Below are positions 44,586 to 56,180 of a stretch of 64,000 bases of DNA, piece after piece. Origin of the DNA: Jaminaea rosea. Taxonomy: Eukaryota > Basidiomycota > Exobasidiomycetes > Microstromatales. How positions within the stretch are numbered: position 1 is the stretch's first letter; each line of letters opens with the position of its first letter. Made by a program: the position numbers and the translations under genes. Location of the stretch: the NCBI RefSeq assembly GCF_003144245.1, contig NW_020289975.1, positions 2,871,496-2,935,495 of the forward strand. Direction: 5' to 3'. Below the pieces are notes generated by a model that was given only the letters and a program-made list of their open reading frames with translations, was not told the origin of the DNA and ran no database searches.

Positions 44586-47500
44586 TCACAGGTCCTGGTA
44601 ATGACTGATGATCCCGCCGTATGTCGTGCTCCTCGCCCCTACTCCAGCACGACCCCTCACCCACTCCTCATCGATTGTGATTACGCCCTTTTCCTTCTCA
44701 CTAGCGCCTTCGCTGATCTGCGCAGCGGGAAGCAGCATTTTCCCGCCGACGATGCCCGCAGGACGACGTCGTTGCCCCTCACTCCCCCACACAGCCTTCT
44801 CCGCCGATGCGAGATTGACCTTGCTGTTGACGAGCAGGAGAGCCTCGGAGGACGAGGCAACGGCGGCGGCGGCAGTGATATCTTCAGAGGAGGCTGCGAA
44901 GGGGGGTGGTGGCGGAGCTGGCCTGGCAGCCATGGCCGCTGCGGTGCCTGGGGCGACGCGAAGCTTGGGTCGCGCCCCACCACGAGGAACGTTCTCATCG
45001 GTGAAAGGGTCTTCGTATCTTGCGCCATGGGCAGACTGCTCGAGAAGACTGGCTGTGGCTTCCTCGCCGTGCCCAGGCGCGTCGGCTGGCGCCAAGTCGC
45101 AAGAGGAGATCCCTCCTCGACCGGCGAGATGGTAGATCCCAGGCGAATTATTGTCGGGCAACAATGGCTGCCTGCTCGGCGAGGGCGAGGTGATCGGGGA
45201 CGGAGAGGTGATAGGCGAAGGAGGAGTTGATGGAGCTGGCAAGTGCACCTCGAGCCTCGAAGGAGGGGAGCGCGGCGTCACCTTGGCCGGTGAGCCAGCA
45301 AAGGCGTCACTAGTCCTCGCGCTCGACACGGGTGAGAAGAGAGTCCCGTCGACAAGGTAGGAGCGTCTGCTGGGCGGGGTGCCGGCACTGTTTGATGCGA
45401 GAAGCTGAGAGAGGGAGGTATTACTGCTGCTCCTGTTGCTTTCGCCGCCGTTGGTGTGATTTTGAGCGCTGCCACTGCTGAGACCATACGTTGCCGCATC
45501 GTAGTTGCCATATGGTCCCAAGAATGGACCGCGAGGCCTTGCGCCTATTTCGTCGGCTCCAGCGAGGTGCCCGCTCGAGGATGACGTGGAGAGACTGCCG
45601 CTCTGGTACTCCTCCGCCGCGGAGTAGACGAAGGGGTTCTCTGCCACCGAACTCACACTGGCCCTTGCAGATGCTAGTCGTCCCACCCACTCCCCGCCGC
45701 GATGCCCCGTCCCGGGCAACTTCTCCGCTGGCGCAATGTAGGGGCTACCTCGGCTGTCGGGGTAAGGAGGCGCAGCGCTTGGTGGCGTGCATGGCGTGCC
45801 GAGCCAAGAGGGGGTGCGAGAGAGGATGCGCGGACCCTCAGCACTAGGCTTAGTGTCCTGGGTACGATCTTTCCCGCCAGTTCCACCAGAGCTGCTTCCC
45901 TCTGCACTCCCATGCCCACTGTGCGACGTCTCGCGAGAAGCAGGGCGCCACACCCATGCTCCCTTTGCGCTCACGACAGGTGGGGGAAGGCTAGGCCAGA
46001 GCTGCCCGGAGTCAAGAATGTCTTGCGGGCTCTTGCGTCGATTTTCGACGGGAGCAAAGGGTGGACGATATTGCTGAGAACCGCCCAGGCCGCCGAACGC
46101 ACTGCTAGCGAAGGCTTGCGTTTGGTAAGGAGGATAGGGCGGCGTGTCGAAGCCACTACTTCCGCTCCCACCGGCACCGTAATCGAAGGCACGATACCTC
46201 GCCACTTGCGCCGCAGTTGCTGCTCCGCCCGTTTCTGCCATGCGCGTATCCAGGGAGCTCTCCGCCGAAGACCAGTCTGCGCGTGTGCTCGCTCGTCGAA
46301 ACGAGTGGAGCATGTGTGGGCCTGGGATGTGCTGATCGTGGTAGAAGGCCATCTCTGGGTGCAATGTGCCACTCGAGCGGTGCGTGGCAGTGGCTGGATT
46401 GAGCAGCTGGCTTGAGACGGCGGTTCCTTCCGAGTCGACACGAACGCGTACATTCGGTGGTTGCATGATGGAGTGGCCGAATAGCGGGGACGCGACCATT
46501 GATGCTCTGCGGTCGGGGATGCAACGTGGGTCAGCTCAGCGTGCAAATGGCGATGATCAAGCTGCATGCCGGCTACGCACCTGTTCCTCTTCTTCTTGTT
46601 CGGCTTGAGCTTGCGGAACCAATACTTGAAAGGCAATTCGTCCCAGTACAGCATCGTCGCAGGCACGATGGTGAACATTGGCAAGAACCACACCCAGTTG
46701 ATGTGCGTCATGTGAACGACAAAGTGCGCCAGGCCCGTGATCAGCGCAAGGTAGAAGATGACCAGGTGCCCCACATGCCAGGACTTTTGCCCAAACGACT
46801 CGCCACGACTACGTTCGGCGGAAGAGCGAGCTGAGGTGCCCCAGCTGGTCTTGCCCATGGTGGTCAGGGCGAGGAGCTTCGAGGGTAGCAAGCCAAAGAA
46901 GTAGAGCAACGGGTAGCCAGGGAAGAGGAGCATGCGCCAATCCTTGGAGATGATGCAGGCCAAGACCCCTTTGAGACCCGCAGTGGCGAACATGGTTCCT
47001 GCCCAGGTGCACAAACGCAGCCACGGCGTCTGGCCGTAAAGGATGTTGAAGACGGTGGCGAGGAGAATGAATGGGTACAGCCCCTGCTTCAACGTCTCCA
47101 CGCCGAGCCAGATGTGGTGATAAGCAAAAGCGCGTGGAAACCAGATGGCCTCGCGGTAGAAGGACTTGGACCAGCGTGTCTGCTGGCGGATCCAGCGAAT
47201 GAAGGTCGAGGGGCTCTCCGAATGGCAGCAGGTACGGTGAGTGTAGGCGGTTCGCAGTCCTTTTCCCAGCAAGCAATTGGTGAGGTGTCGATCATCTCCG
47301 AATGTAGTGTGGGTGCCGAGGAAGGTCTGGCAAAGCCACATGCCGATGATGGAGTCGAGATCATGGGCACGGTAGAGGGCCATTGGGCCTGAAATGCAGG
47401 TGACGCAGCGAAAGGTCGATTGGCAGGCGCGCTCGATATTGAAGGCCATCCAGTAGCGGAGGCGCGACTGCAGCGATATGAACGAGTCCTTCCTGTCGGG

Positions 47501-48617
47501 AGGGAGGGATTGAAGGTCAGAACTGTGACGGTCACGTCGGCGGACAGACACCCACCAATTTTCAATCTTGACGTCTGCGGTGACGGCGCCGTAGTTAGGG
47601 TCCGAATCGAGGAGGATCCACATCTCCTGGAGCGCGTTGGACTCGAGGAGCGTGTCCGAGTCGGTCGCAAAGACAGCTTCCGCGCCCAAGAACAAGCTGA
47701 TGGCAAAGGCAGTAAACATGGCCGTCCGCTTGTCACCGTGCGGCTGCGTGTAGAGCGTACGGTAGCAGCGCGTGAGGTCTTCCTTTTCGTGCAGCCCGAC
47801 CATGTGATAGTAGAGCGCCTTTCTCGCGTAAAGATGGGCGGCCGCCTCTTCAGGATACGGGATGCTTGTGAACCAGCGCTTGAATTTCGCCCAGCGTGAG
47901 CGTGGTTTCCAGCAGAGTGACTTGAGGCTGGCTGCAAAGGCGTCCTTGTAGACTGAGGCTAGCGTCGCCTCGAGGTGGATGATGCGACAATCCCGATCGG
48001 CGTACGCCTCTGCGAAACCGTGCGCCATCTCCATGTCGGGAGCATCGTTGCCGTCGACGCAGCACCTTGACGTGCGAGTCAGGAGAGAGACGTCAGCTTC
48101 GGTTCCCAGCCGCTTTGAGCGCGCGCGCACTCACACAATAGCCTGCGGCATCATCCTCTGCGCATCGAGCGTCCTCAGACATCGCTGCCACGCCTCTCCA
48201 TCTTCTCGATATCCGACGGCGGTCATGATGATTCTTGGCGTCTTGGGAGTCACACCCGCCTCGATGAGTCGCTGTTCTCTATTCCTGGCCTTGTTTGCGA
48301 TCTTGTTGACTCTGCGTCGATTGTATACCGCCGAGCTGAACTGCACGATGAAGTCTGTGGTGATAAAGAGAAAATAGAGACCGAACCCGAAGTTATCGAT
48401 GTGGAAGACCTGCGAGCGAGCGGTGCGCGAGAGGCTGTTAGTATGGAAGTCCTATGCCGATGATGTGGGGCGTACCGCGCAAGCGCACCTTGAGACTGAG
48501 CGCGTAGCCGATGACGAGGGCCGTAACGACGTTGCTGGCCAGCATGACCTTGAGCGTGCCAAGGATAGGCCGCAGTTTAGGAGGCACACGGCCTAATGGC
48601 GCCGTTGTTTGCCACAT
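44586..48617 (-). CDS. GT2 glycosyltransferase, Cps1 / hyaluronan synthase-like, with long C-terminal tail
   Basis: Membrane-embedded processive polysaccharide synthase, related to Cryptococcus Cps1. Five exons: 48617..48489, 48409..48135, 48065..47556, 47492..46581 and 46506..44586; phases agree and give 1248 residues. The intron 47555..47493 is 63 nt and leaves the frame open, but its removal restores ENWKDSFISLQSRLRYW, the family sequence. Catalytic elements: TAVGYREDG, VDGNDAPD, ATDSDTLLE (DxD-type), SGPMALYR, GDDRHLTN and the QQTRW product-site motif, so the enzyme should be active. Two helices precede and several follow the catalytic domain. From the last exon on, some 640 residues are disordered, rich in Ser, Pro, Gly and Ala, with TSPSPI repeats. 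Typical Cps1 proteins lack a tail this long. Confidence 0.9.
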
Positions 48618-49592
48618 CGTCGCTGGCGTTCAGGCGACCGAATAGGGGAGGGAGAGGGTAGAAGTCGTAAGGGAGGTCCACTTTCGCGTCGATGATACTA
48701 TATGTGCCGCAACCGTATTCGTGAGGCGTCAAGTTCTCAGAGATGATGTGCAGCACGTACGTAGCCGTGGGTTGATAAAATAAAGAGCGTCGATGAGACG
48801 ATGAAGCGAGGTGCCAACCGCCACTGCGAAGTAGACGGAGCAGAGGATACGGTCAAGGGTGGTGAGGGGGATGGCAGATGGTGACGATGGTGCTGCTGCT
48901 GCTGCCGCTGCTGCTGTGTCCCGTCGACAGGCGACGACGGCGAAAGCAAGAGCGAGCGACGACAACTGTCGGGCAGGGAGGGCCCTTGCTCTCATTACCT
49001 CCTCGTGGGCCCTGCACCGCCTCCGCCTACGCTGGCTGCCTCGACCTCGACGGATCTTGACTACTTTGGACCCTCCGTCTCTGAGTGCGTCGACGGCCAT
49101 CTCCGCCTCCTCCTCGCCGTCATCGCCGTCATCGCCGTCACCCCATCGCGATCAGGGCCGCCTGTTGCCTTCCCACTCGGGGCGGTCCAGGGTCATCGCG
49201 GCCCGTCCCGCACCGCTTTTCTCGTGATGAACATCTCGTCCTCCCGTCTTTGGCCGTCTCAGCGCCGGTGCGATTCTGTTCAGATGTTTTCGATTAGGCG
49301 CCTTCGATGAGCTTGGCGACGGTCTAGCATCGCGCTGTTCGTCATCATTGCGATATGATTGTTGAGTGGAGATTTGAGGATCGAGAGTTGACGAGGAGGA
49401 GAGGAAGGGACGGAACTGGAGGTGCAGGGACGCGGAGACGGAGGCGGGAGCGGGAGCAGCGAGGGCGTCGGTCGCGCTCGCGTAGAGTGTCGGACGGGCG
49501 GCTGATGCTCCTCGCAGCCATTCCTTCGTTCCTTCCTTCCAAGCGCTCAACCTCGTCTCATCTCACGACAGCCGCCACGCAGGGTCGACAAG
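48618..49592. promoter_or_regulatory. Divergent intergenic region, GT2 synthase / ARP8
   Basis: About 975 bases. It includes a CTG/CCG-rich trinucleotide run at about 48890-48915. Long frames here are caused by GC-rich repeats and show no family resemblance; I call no gene. Confidence 0.45.
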
Positions 49593-52447
49593 ATGTCGAA
49601 AGCAGGTGGCGCCGCGGAAGAGGTGCCCGTGGCCTCGACGTCGGCTGCTGCCATCCAAAGGCCAAAGGAGTCTCGCAAGTTGCCCTTCCAGTATGCCGGC
49701 TTCTACCCGCCGCCTCCGCTCAACACCAAGTGTGAGCATGCTCGATACGAGCGAGTAGCTCATTCGCTGATACTGATCCTCTCTCTTGGCCGCCTCACCC
49801 GCAGACGTCTCGTCCTCGTTTCTAAAGACGGATCTCCAATCGGTCGCGGGCAGAATGCTGGCAAACGGTACGAGAACAGGAGGTGCCTCGTCTGGCAAGA
49901 ACAAGCGCAAAGCTGAGGCGTACGATGATGACGAGGATGGAAGCGGGCAGGAAGACGAAGAAGAAGATGTGAGTGAGGGCGGCAGCCGCGAGACGATGTT
50001 GCAGAGCCTGACGATCTGCCGCTCCTCCTGTCCGCCTAGCAACAAACACCAGCATCGCAGACCATCATCATTCACCCTGGCTCGACGAGGATCAGAGTTG
50101 GGCTTGCAACGGACGTTGCTCCCGTCGAGTGGCCATGCATACTCGCACGGAGGCCTCGATTGGGCGCTCCTCCCATCACAGCGCCCACGCCAGCTGAACC
50201 GGCAGCCGAGGACAAGACGGAAGCTCGTGACGCAGATGGGAATGTAGAGATGAAGGAGGGAGGCGAGACGGCAGAGAGCAGCCAAGGAGAAGGAGGCTCG
50301 AAAGATCCAGTAAGCATCGCAAGATGGTGAGGAGGCCAAACTTCTCACGCTGATCCCCCCTTTCTCGCCCGCCGCCCGCGTAGCTGGACTCCCGCATCGG
50401 CCTCCTTCGCAACGAGCTCAAATCCATCATGCGCTTCATGAAGCTGCGTGGCGTCTCAAACGGCCGTGGCCTGGCAGCGCAGTACAATCTCAACGCAAAG
50501 GCAGAATCCATCCCCTCGCACAACGATTTGGGCGACGAGTGGACGCCAGAGAAGGGCAACGATGCGACGGAGGTGGAGCTTGGCGAGCGAGCCCTGAAGA
50601 TTCCATCCCTCTCGCCTCCGCCGGGCTCTGCGCCACCCACGTCGACGCGACCTTGGAAGCTCTTCAGCCCCTTTAAGGCAGGCAAGCTCAACCATGCGGC
50701 TTACATTGAGGCGTATGGAACCACGGCGGAGCGCAGGTTGAGCGCGGACATTGCGCACCTCTTTTCGTCCATGCTCACCTCCCCGCGCGAGGACCTCGCC
50801 GCTCCGGGCAAGGTAGAAGAGGGGCGCGGTCACACGCTCAACGGGCTTGGCATCGCAAAGCAGGACCTGGCATCCCATTCTATCATCCTCATTGTCCCAG
50901 ACCTATTCCCCAAGGACGACCTACGCTTGCTCGCCGAGGTCATCATGGACGACTTGGGCGTTTCGCAGCTCATCCTTCAGCAAGAGAGTACCGCTGCTAC
51001 TTTTGGGGCTGGAATGAGCTCGGCCTGCGTCGTGCATGTAGGCGGTGAGCGTACCAGCATTGCGTGCGTGGACGATGGCCTTTTGCTCCAAGACACGCGC
51101 ATGCACCTCGACTTTGGTGGCGAAGACATCACAGCTTTCCTCTACGAGCTGCTCAAGCGTGCCAATCTTGCGTATAGGGAGTGCGACCCGCGGGTGAGAC
51201 TCTCGGACGTCAAAATACTCGAGGACCTCAAGCGCCAGATGATCACACTGGACGCGGCGCAGATCGGCTTGTACATTTACAACTTCTTCCTTCGCCTGCC
51301 CAACGCGCCGACGAAGAAGTTCGAAGTGCGCGTCTACGATGAGGCAATCCTGGCGCCTATGCTGTTGTTTGGGCTCGGCACGCGATTGGTCGACTTCGCC
51401 AGGAAGGAGGAGGGTAGGAGGGCGGAGGCGCATCTGACGAAGCTAATCGTGGATGCCGAGGAGGAGGACGAGCCCCCAAGCGTAGCAGCACCCACCGGCG
51501 CGGCGTACGCGAGTGACAAGAGGATGCCTGTGACCGCTGCGATGCTGCAAGCGGTGAGGCATCTATTCCCGCAAGTGGGCGGCGTAGCGACGACGGCGGA
51601 GGACGAGAAGGCGGCGGCAACGCAGCCAGCTGAGGAGAACAGCGTGGCACCAAGTCGGGACGCGAGCGTAGCACCAGGCATGGCTGCCGCTCCTTCCGAC
51701 CAGGGCTCGGCCGCAGCTCCGAAGCCGATCATCAAGCCTCCACCTACAACGACGACGACCAGCAGCCTCATCGCAACCAGCGGCACCTCGACCTTTGGTG
51801 CGGTAGAACGCGCTCCTCCCGGCTTCGACCCGTTTCCCCCTTCCACGCAGCTACCCCTCGAAGTAGCCCTCTACCACTCGCTTGTCCTGTCAGGTAACCC
51901 CATTGCGCAAGGTCCCTTCCCTCAGGCGCCGACAGCAGGGCAAATGGCAAGCGCCACCGCCCAAGGAGAGGAGAGAGTGCGACGCCTTGCATCTAATATC
52001 TTGGTGGTGGGTGGGAGTGCAAGGATTGCGGGAATGGGTGGAGCAATTGAAGGCAGAGTAACGCCAACCTTTGAGAGAGAGTATGCGGCGCGCAATCAGA
52101 AGGCGCAGAGGGAGTATGCGGAAGCGCAGCAGAGGGTCGTGGAGCAGCAACAGAGGGCTGCGGCGGAGGATGTGCTGAAGGCGGCGGCTGCGGTTGGTGG
52201 TGAGGGAGACGCGGCGCCCGTAGCGGCAGCCAAGCTTCCGGCTACCCCAATTCCAGTACCCACAAACCTGGTGCCTCCGCCGATCAGCGTTATTCCTCCA
52301 CCGCGGGACCTCGATCCTACTCTTTTGGCATGGAAGGGTATGGCCGTCCTTGCGCGACTGGACAGTGCGGCGGATATGTGGACGACGCAGGGCGAGTGGG
52401 CGCTGCTCGGGTGGAAGGCTGTGCGTGATAAGTGTGTGTTTTTGTAG
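49593..52447 (+). CDS. ARP8: Actin-related protein 8 (INO80 chromatin remodeller subunit)
   Basis: Nucleosome-binding subunit of INO80; nuclear. Four exons: 49593..49731, 49805..49968, 50061..50309 and 50384..52447, giving 871 residues. The third exon opens with the actin-fold strand IIIHPGSTRIRVGLATD, matching Arp8's nucleotide-binding P1 region, and the fourth restores LDSRIGLLRNELKSIM. Further on are LIVPDLFPKDDLRLLAEVIM, LILQQESTAATFGAGMSSAC (the family phosphate 2 region) and the C-terminal LAWKGMAVLARLDSAADMW, which corresponds to the WKG motif of actins. An acidic linker in exon 2 and an Ala/Pro-rich insertion at about residues 560-690 account for the extra length. Identification is secure. 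Confidence 0.93.
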
Positions 52448-52627
52448 GCCACGAGACGGGGGGGCATAGAATGAGAAGCTGGTCCTTGAGCTGCGTTTGA
52501 TTGTGCGTCTCTCGTTGGCCCGTGCGGAGTTGCTTTGAAATGCCGCGAGGAAAACAGTGCGCCCCTTCGTCCGTCCGTCCTCGTTGCGTCTGCATTACAT
52601 ACACCGTCTCAACATCATCCCTCGACG

Positions 52628-53776
52628 ATGGCGGACTCGTCCTCGCCATCGTCTGAACTGCCGCCCACTCCTCCAAGCAAGCGGCGCTCGACTCGCTCAA
52701 TGTCACCACACAGGCTTTCGGCGTCCACGCGATCCCTCTTAGGCAACCCTGTCCATCTCCTCCCGGCAATCCGCACCACTTCCCACCTCTCCGCACTCGC
52801 CTTCTCTACCTTTCTGGTCGTGCACCTGGCTTCGCCCGTCGCCTCCGCTCTCCACACAGGCGTAAGGCTGCTAAGCGGCCATGCACTCAGCGACGCGGTG
52901 GAAGGGAGCACAGATGCGGCGAATGGGTACCTGCTGTTGGGCAGGGTTTGGTATCGGCCCGGGGCTGGAGAGTCAGCCAAGATTGGGTGGACAGAGAGTG
53001 TGATTGTGTGGGGTAGTCTGGCGGTGCATGTCGGGTGTGGCATTGCCAAGAGGGGAATACTGGTTGGAGAGCAGGTCAAGAGGCGGCGAAGGAGGAAGGC
53101 GAAGCGGGCGGGGCTGGATGGTGATATTGAGGGGCGGCAGCAGCAGGACCGAAAGCGAGATCAAGGATCCTCAAGCACAGAGTCAGAGGCAACGTCAACG
53201 TCACCATCACCGCCCTCATCATCCGCGTCATCCCTCCCATCGCCCTCCCTCCTCCACGCCCTCACCGGGCATCTCCTCGTCCTCCCCCTTTCAGCACACG
53301 TCCTCCTCACTCGCCTAGGTCCAGCAGTCCGCTCCCTCTCCGGCAGCGGCCGCAACATCGAAGTGGATCACACGCTGGTAGCGCACGGTCTCGTCTCAGA
53401 GTCAGGCACGCGCACAGCGGCGATGAGCTGGGCGGTACTCGTAGGCACGACTGCGCTATCGGCGTGGCATGTAGCGAGTGGGACGCATTTGATCGGGCAA
53501 AGCATGGCAGCGAAGAGTAAGGCGCGAAGGAGAAGGCAAGCTGCCGCCGCTGGTTTGCCAGATCCAGCTGCCTCTGCAGCTTCGCCTCCTCCTTCATCAC
53601 GCCGCAAACAGCTCGCTCGGACAGCCCAGCCCGCTCTGCTTGGTAGCGCAGCCGTACTAGCGGGTGCGGCGTGTATAGCCACGGATTATGCGCATGGAGG
53701 AGGGCTTGCCGTGGGACCGTGGGTGAAGAGGAGATTTGATGAGGTCTATAGAGGGACTTGGCCGTGGAGTTCGTGA
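52628..53776 (+). CDS. Mcp1-like mitochondrial membrane protein (DUF1691)
   Basis: Multi-pass membrane protein of 382 residues, single exon, started at the first ATG (52628). Five hydrophobic segments can be made out: around TSHLSALAFSTFLVVHLAS, SVIVWGSLAVHVGCGIA, LHALTGHLLVLPLSAHVLL, MSWAVLVGTTALSAWHVAS and the C-terminal LLGSAAVLAGAACIAT. The His residues in VHLAS, AVHVG and SAHVLL, together with LLLGRVWYRPGAGE, resemble yeast Mcp1, a mitochondrial outer-membrane protein linked to lipid homeostasis and vacuole contacts. The N-terminus and the loop between segments 2 and 3 are basic and Ser-rich. Assignment rests on pattern rather than strong identity; an unrelated haem-binding-like membrane protein is the alternative. 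Confidence 0.6.
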   Translation: MADSSSPSSELPPTPPSKRRSTRSMSPHRLSASTRSLLGNPVHLLPAIRTTSHLSALAFSTFLVVHLASPVASALHTGVRLLSGHALSDAVEGSTDAANGYLLLGRVWYRPGAGESAKIGWTESVIVWGSLAVHVGCGIAKRGILVGEQVKRRRRRKAKRAGLDGDIEGRQQQDRKRDQGSSSTESEATSTSPSPPSSSASSLPSPSLLHALTGHLLVLPLSAHVLLTRLGPAVRSLSGSGRNIEVDHTLVAHGLVSESGTRTAAMSWAVLVGTTALSAWHVASGTHLIGQSMAAKSKARRRRQAAAAGLPDPAASAASPPPSSRRKQLARTAQPALLGSAAVLAGAACIATDYAHGGGLAVGPWVKRRFDEVYRGTWPWSS

Positions 53777-54195
53777 AGGGTAGAGCGGGAAATGGAAAGG
53801 TCCGTAGAGAGGTGTGGCAATTCGTGTGGTGGGAGTAGGTTCACAGACGAACCTTTGTGGGCAAGCGTGGCTTTGCCTCAGTAGCGCACCATCCTTCGCG
53901 GCACAAATAAGCAGAGACTGTGACGTCAAAGACTCATTCTGTAGTATTCTTCATAAAAGTGGGTTCTAGCCAGTCATCAACGAGTCGTGATGCGAGCTCA
54001 AGAAGTGACGAGCGGAGGAGTGGAAGGGAGGAGTGGACGCAACTTGCAAGCGAGGGCAGCGTCGCGCACACAGTCAGAGAGCCTGCGAACGACGCGATCC
54101 CTCCTCTCGGCCCCTCCTGCGTGAGCCGATGGGGCTCAGAACGGTTTGATCGAAATCACTATCGTCTTCCTCTCCTTCTCAGAGGCACGCGTACG
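53777..54195. other. Intergenic
   Basis: About 420 bases between the Mcp1-like gene and the next small gene, with no visible coding potential or repeat. Confidence 0.4.
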
Positions 54196-54707
54196 ATGTC
54201 AAAGTGGGTGAATTGATCGAGTTGATGTGAGGAAAGCATGGCGAGCTGCTCGCGGCTTGACGGTTAACTCTCTGCACCCGCGCCAGACTACTCGCTCACT
54301 CCTCTTTTCCTCTGTGAAACCAGTATGGGGCGCCTGCTCAGTGGGAGGAACTGTGGCAGCGCTGCACGCGAGGTGGGACGCTGAAGGGAATGAGCATCTG
54401 GCATTGGTCGCAGAGAAAGGCCGCCGATGGCAGTGGTCCCTTCTATCGCCCGACTCACGAGAGCCTCTTCACGGCACTTGCGCCTCAAGTCGGCATGCCG
54501 GACCCAGAGGCACTGCGTGTCAAGATGGCTGATCATGTTGGAGATGAGAAGAATCGAGGAGGCAAAGAGGTAGAGCCGCTGAAGGAGCAGTGGTTGTCCA
54601 TCACGCGGGGGGGTACGCTTCCCGGGGTGAAGGTGCCTTTCTGGGAGAGGGGCGAAAATGGGCAGAAGGAGAGGGGCAAGGGCAAGGAGGTGAAGAGGGG
54701 CAAGTAG
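54196..54707 (+). CDS. Small protein of unknown function, possible 12-nt first exon
   Basis: The second exon, 54324..54707, is convincing: after a pyrimidine-rich stretch and AG it reads YGAPAQWEELWQRCTRGGTL and on to a Lys-rich end, with amphipathic and Trp-rich character throughout. It has no ATG at its start. A candidate first exon of four codons (54196..54207, MSKW) ends at a GTGAAT donor in the matching phase, giving 131 residues. Inside the protein a short pattern occurs twice, TRGGTLKGMSIWHW and TRGGTLPGVKVPFW, which suggests an internal duplication. No signal peptide or membrane segment. I do not recognise the family. A longer, more distant 5' exon cannot be excluded. Confidence 0.5.
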
Positions 54708-55168
54708 CTGTGGAAGGATACGGTAGTCGGCGTCAGTCAGGAAGGGCAGGGAGTCTTACGACGAGCCCCTTCACCGCAATCATCTCGTCATTTGGCCACC
54801 TCCTTGATCTCTTCCATGCACATCTAGTCTCAGCTCGCGGCGTTGCAGCGCCTTGCTGTCTTGCTGTTTGCTCTGCGCCTCGCCGTGCTATGCCAGTACC
54901 AGCAAAGTAGGCCAGCACTTTGTGTAGTCACTCAGGCCAAGAAGCAGACATCGTGACGATTGTAGCGGCGCGAGCTACGAAGGCGGGATCGATGAGATTG
55001 AATGTATTTGAGAGCTCTGAAAGAAATCCAGTCGACTGCTGTGCGAGCTGGACAAGACGCTGCCTGCCGTGAGAGAAGAGGGCTTTTGCTACAAGTATGA
55101 GGTCGTGGGCGAAGTGAGAGGCGAGGAGGGCCTAGTGGTATGAGGAGAAGGGACGCGCGTGCCTTGAT
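54708..55168. other. Intergenic, start of accessory block
   Basis: About 460 bases with no frame of protein character; lower GC than the housekeeping part of the window. Confidence 0.35.
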
Positions 55169-55633
55169 CTAGGGATCTTGGCAGTCGAGAAGATCAGGGT
55201 CGTACAGTGGGTAGGCAGCTCTGCGCGGGCCATAGGGTTGAGAAAAGGATCGTGAGCAACGAGCTTGATCGAAATCAATTCTAGCAAGGCCAGAGTGCTC
55301 ACACTCTGCCCAATGGTGTCTCCATATCTCGAAGCGAAAGATGCACGCGGCCACGCCGAAGATCCTGTGTAGTCGCTCGATGTCCCTCGTGGTCCCTTCG
55401 ACTCCACTGTTCGGAAGGCCAATTGCATGGTGCTTGTCCTTGCCAATGAGACTGCCCAACGCATGACAGCTCATGCCATCGCGAAGCATGGACTCCTTGA
55501 TCCTGTGCACGAGGTTGCTGCTCGAGACGGATGCGGGAATGATCACCCCGCCGCCAGGGCTGGTATCGTCGCTGAAAAGCTGCCGCAGCAGCATCATCAG
55601 CGCCATTAGCCGTGACGGCCGTTGTGGTGGCAT
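55169..55633 (-). CDS. ORF with cyanase-type helix-turn-helix domain
   Basis: Up to 154 residues from the ATG at 55633. The segment VHRIKESMLRDGMSCHALGS then LIGKDKHHAIGLPNSGVEGT and DIERLHRIFGV follows the pattern of the N-terminal HTH of cyanate hydratase (short Lys-rich helix, 'LS-A-IA' helix, recognition helix, linker, 'L---L-I'). The catalytic C-terminal half of cyanase (PTDP-YR-YE) is missing. After the HTH comes FRFEIWRHHWAECEH, which resembles FWHYGEHAQ at the same place in the plus-strand copy at 57.2 kb. A GTGAGC donor after WAE could splice to an early stop. An overlapping frame starting at 55682 (Ser/Thr/Ala-rich) may hold the true N-terminus. Function unknown; DNA- or protein-binding is inference. 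Confidence 0.45.
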   Translation of the reverse strand: MPPQRPSRLMALMMLLRQLFSDDTSPGGGVIIPASVSSSNLVHRIKESMLRDGMSCHALGSLIGKDKHHAIGLPNSGVEGTTRDIERLHRIFGVAACIFRFEIWRHHWAECEHSGLARIDFDQARCSRSFSQPYGPRRAAYPLYDPDLLDCQDP

Positions 55634-55958
55634 CGTTGGCAGTGGATGTGCTGCTGGCATTGGTCGCGCTCTTGCCGTTCATTCCGAGGGTCTATCGAAG
55701 GCACTGGCAAAGACAGATGCGAAGGCAGTAGTGCTGACGGCACTTTGGCGGCGCCGCTGCCCGTCCGCAAGATTTGAGCGTTGTTGTGATCGATGCTTGA
55801 GCGAGACGTGAGAGGTAGAGCGGTGATGACAGAGTGACAACTGGCTCTTGCCCGTGTGAAGATATGTGTCAAGTCGCGAGTAGCGCGAGGCTGGACTTGT
55901 GAGTGGTTGAGAAGACGGCAGCCGCAGCAACATTACCCTTGAGCCATCGATGGCCGTC

Positions 55959-55986
55959 CCGTAACGCCCGGGCCGTAACGCCCGGC
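55959..55986. repeat. 14-bp tandem duplication
   Basis: Two adjacent copies of CCGTAACGCCCGGS. A local slippage product in a non-coding stretch. Confidence 0.7.
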
Positions 55987-56100
55987 CCGCTCCGCGTCCT
56001 CTACATCCGCTCGGCCGAAGCAGGCTCGTCGACAAGGAGTGCCAGCGCGCCGCTTTGTTTTGCTTTTGCTCTTTCTCCATCGCCACAACTCTACGACCCA

Positions 56101-56150
56101 ACTGCCCAAGACAACTGCCCAAGACAAGACCTCAGAAGACAAGACCTCAG
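56101..56150. repeat. Short nested tandem duplications
   Basis: ACTGCCCAAGACA occurs twice in direct succession, followed by two copies of AGACCTCAG separated by AAGACA. The pattern fits replication slippage near the RNase H-like scrap. Confidence 0.7.
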
Positions 56151-56180
56151 CAAATCAGCTCACGATTAGCCCACGCTCAG

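Noticed and set aside
44586-48617. Chitin synthase
   Set aside because: The motif set (SGPMALYR, GDDRHLTN, QQTRW) and size of the catalytic region fit the Cps1/hyaluronan synthase branch of GT2 and lack the chitin-synthase-specific EDRYL context.
48729-49100. Minus-strand frame with Ala tracts in the GT2/ARP8 intergenic region
   Set aside because: It is produced by a trinucleotide-rich stretch, matches no family and has no supporting splice or signal features.
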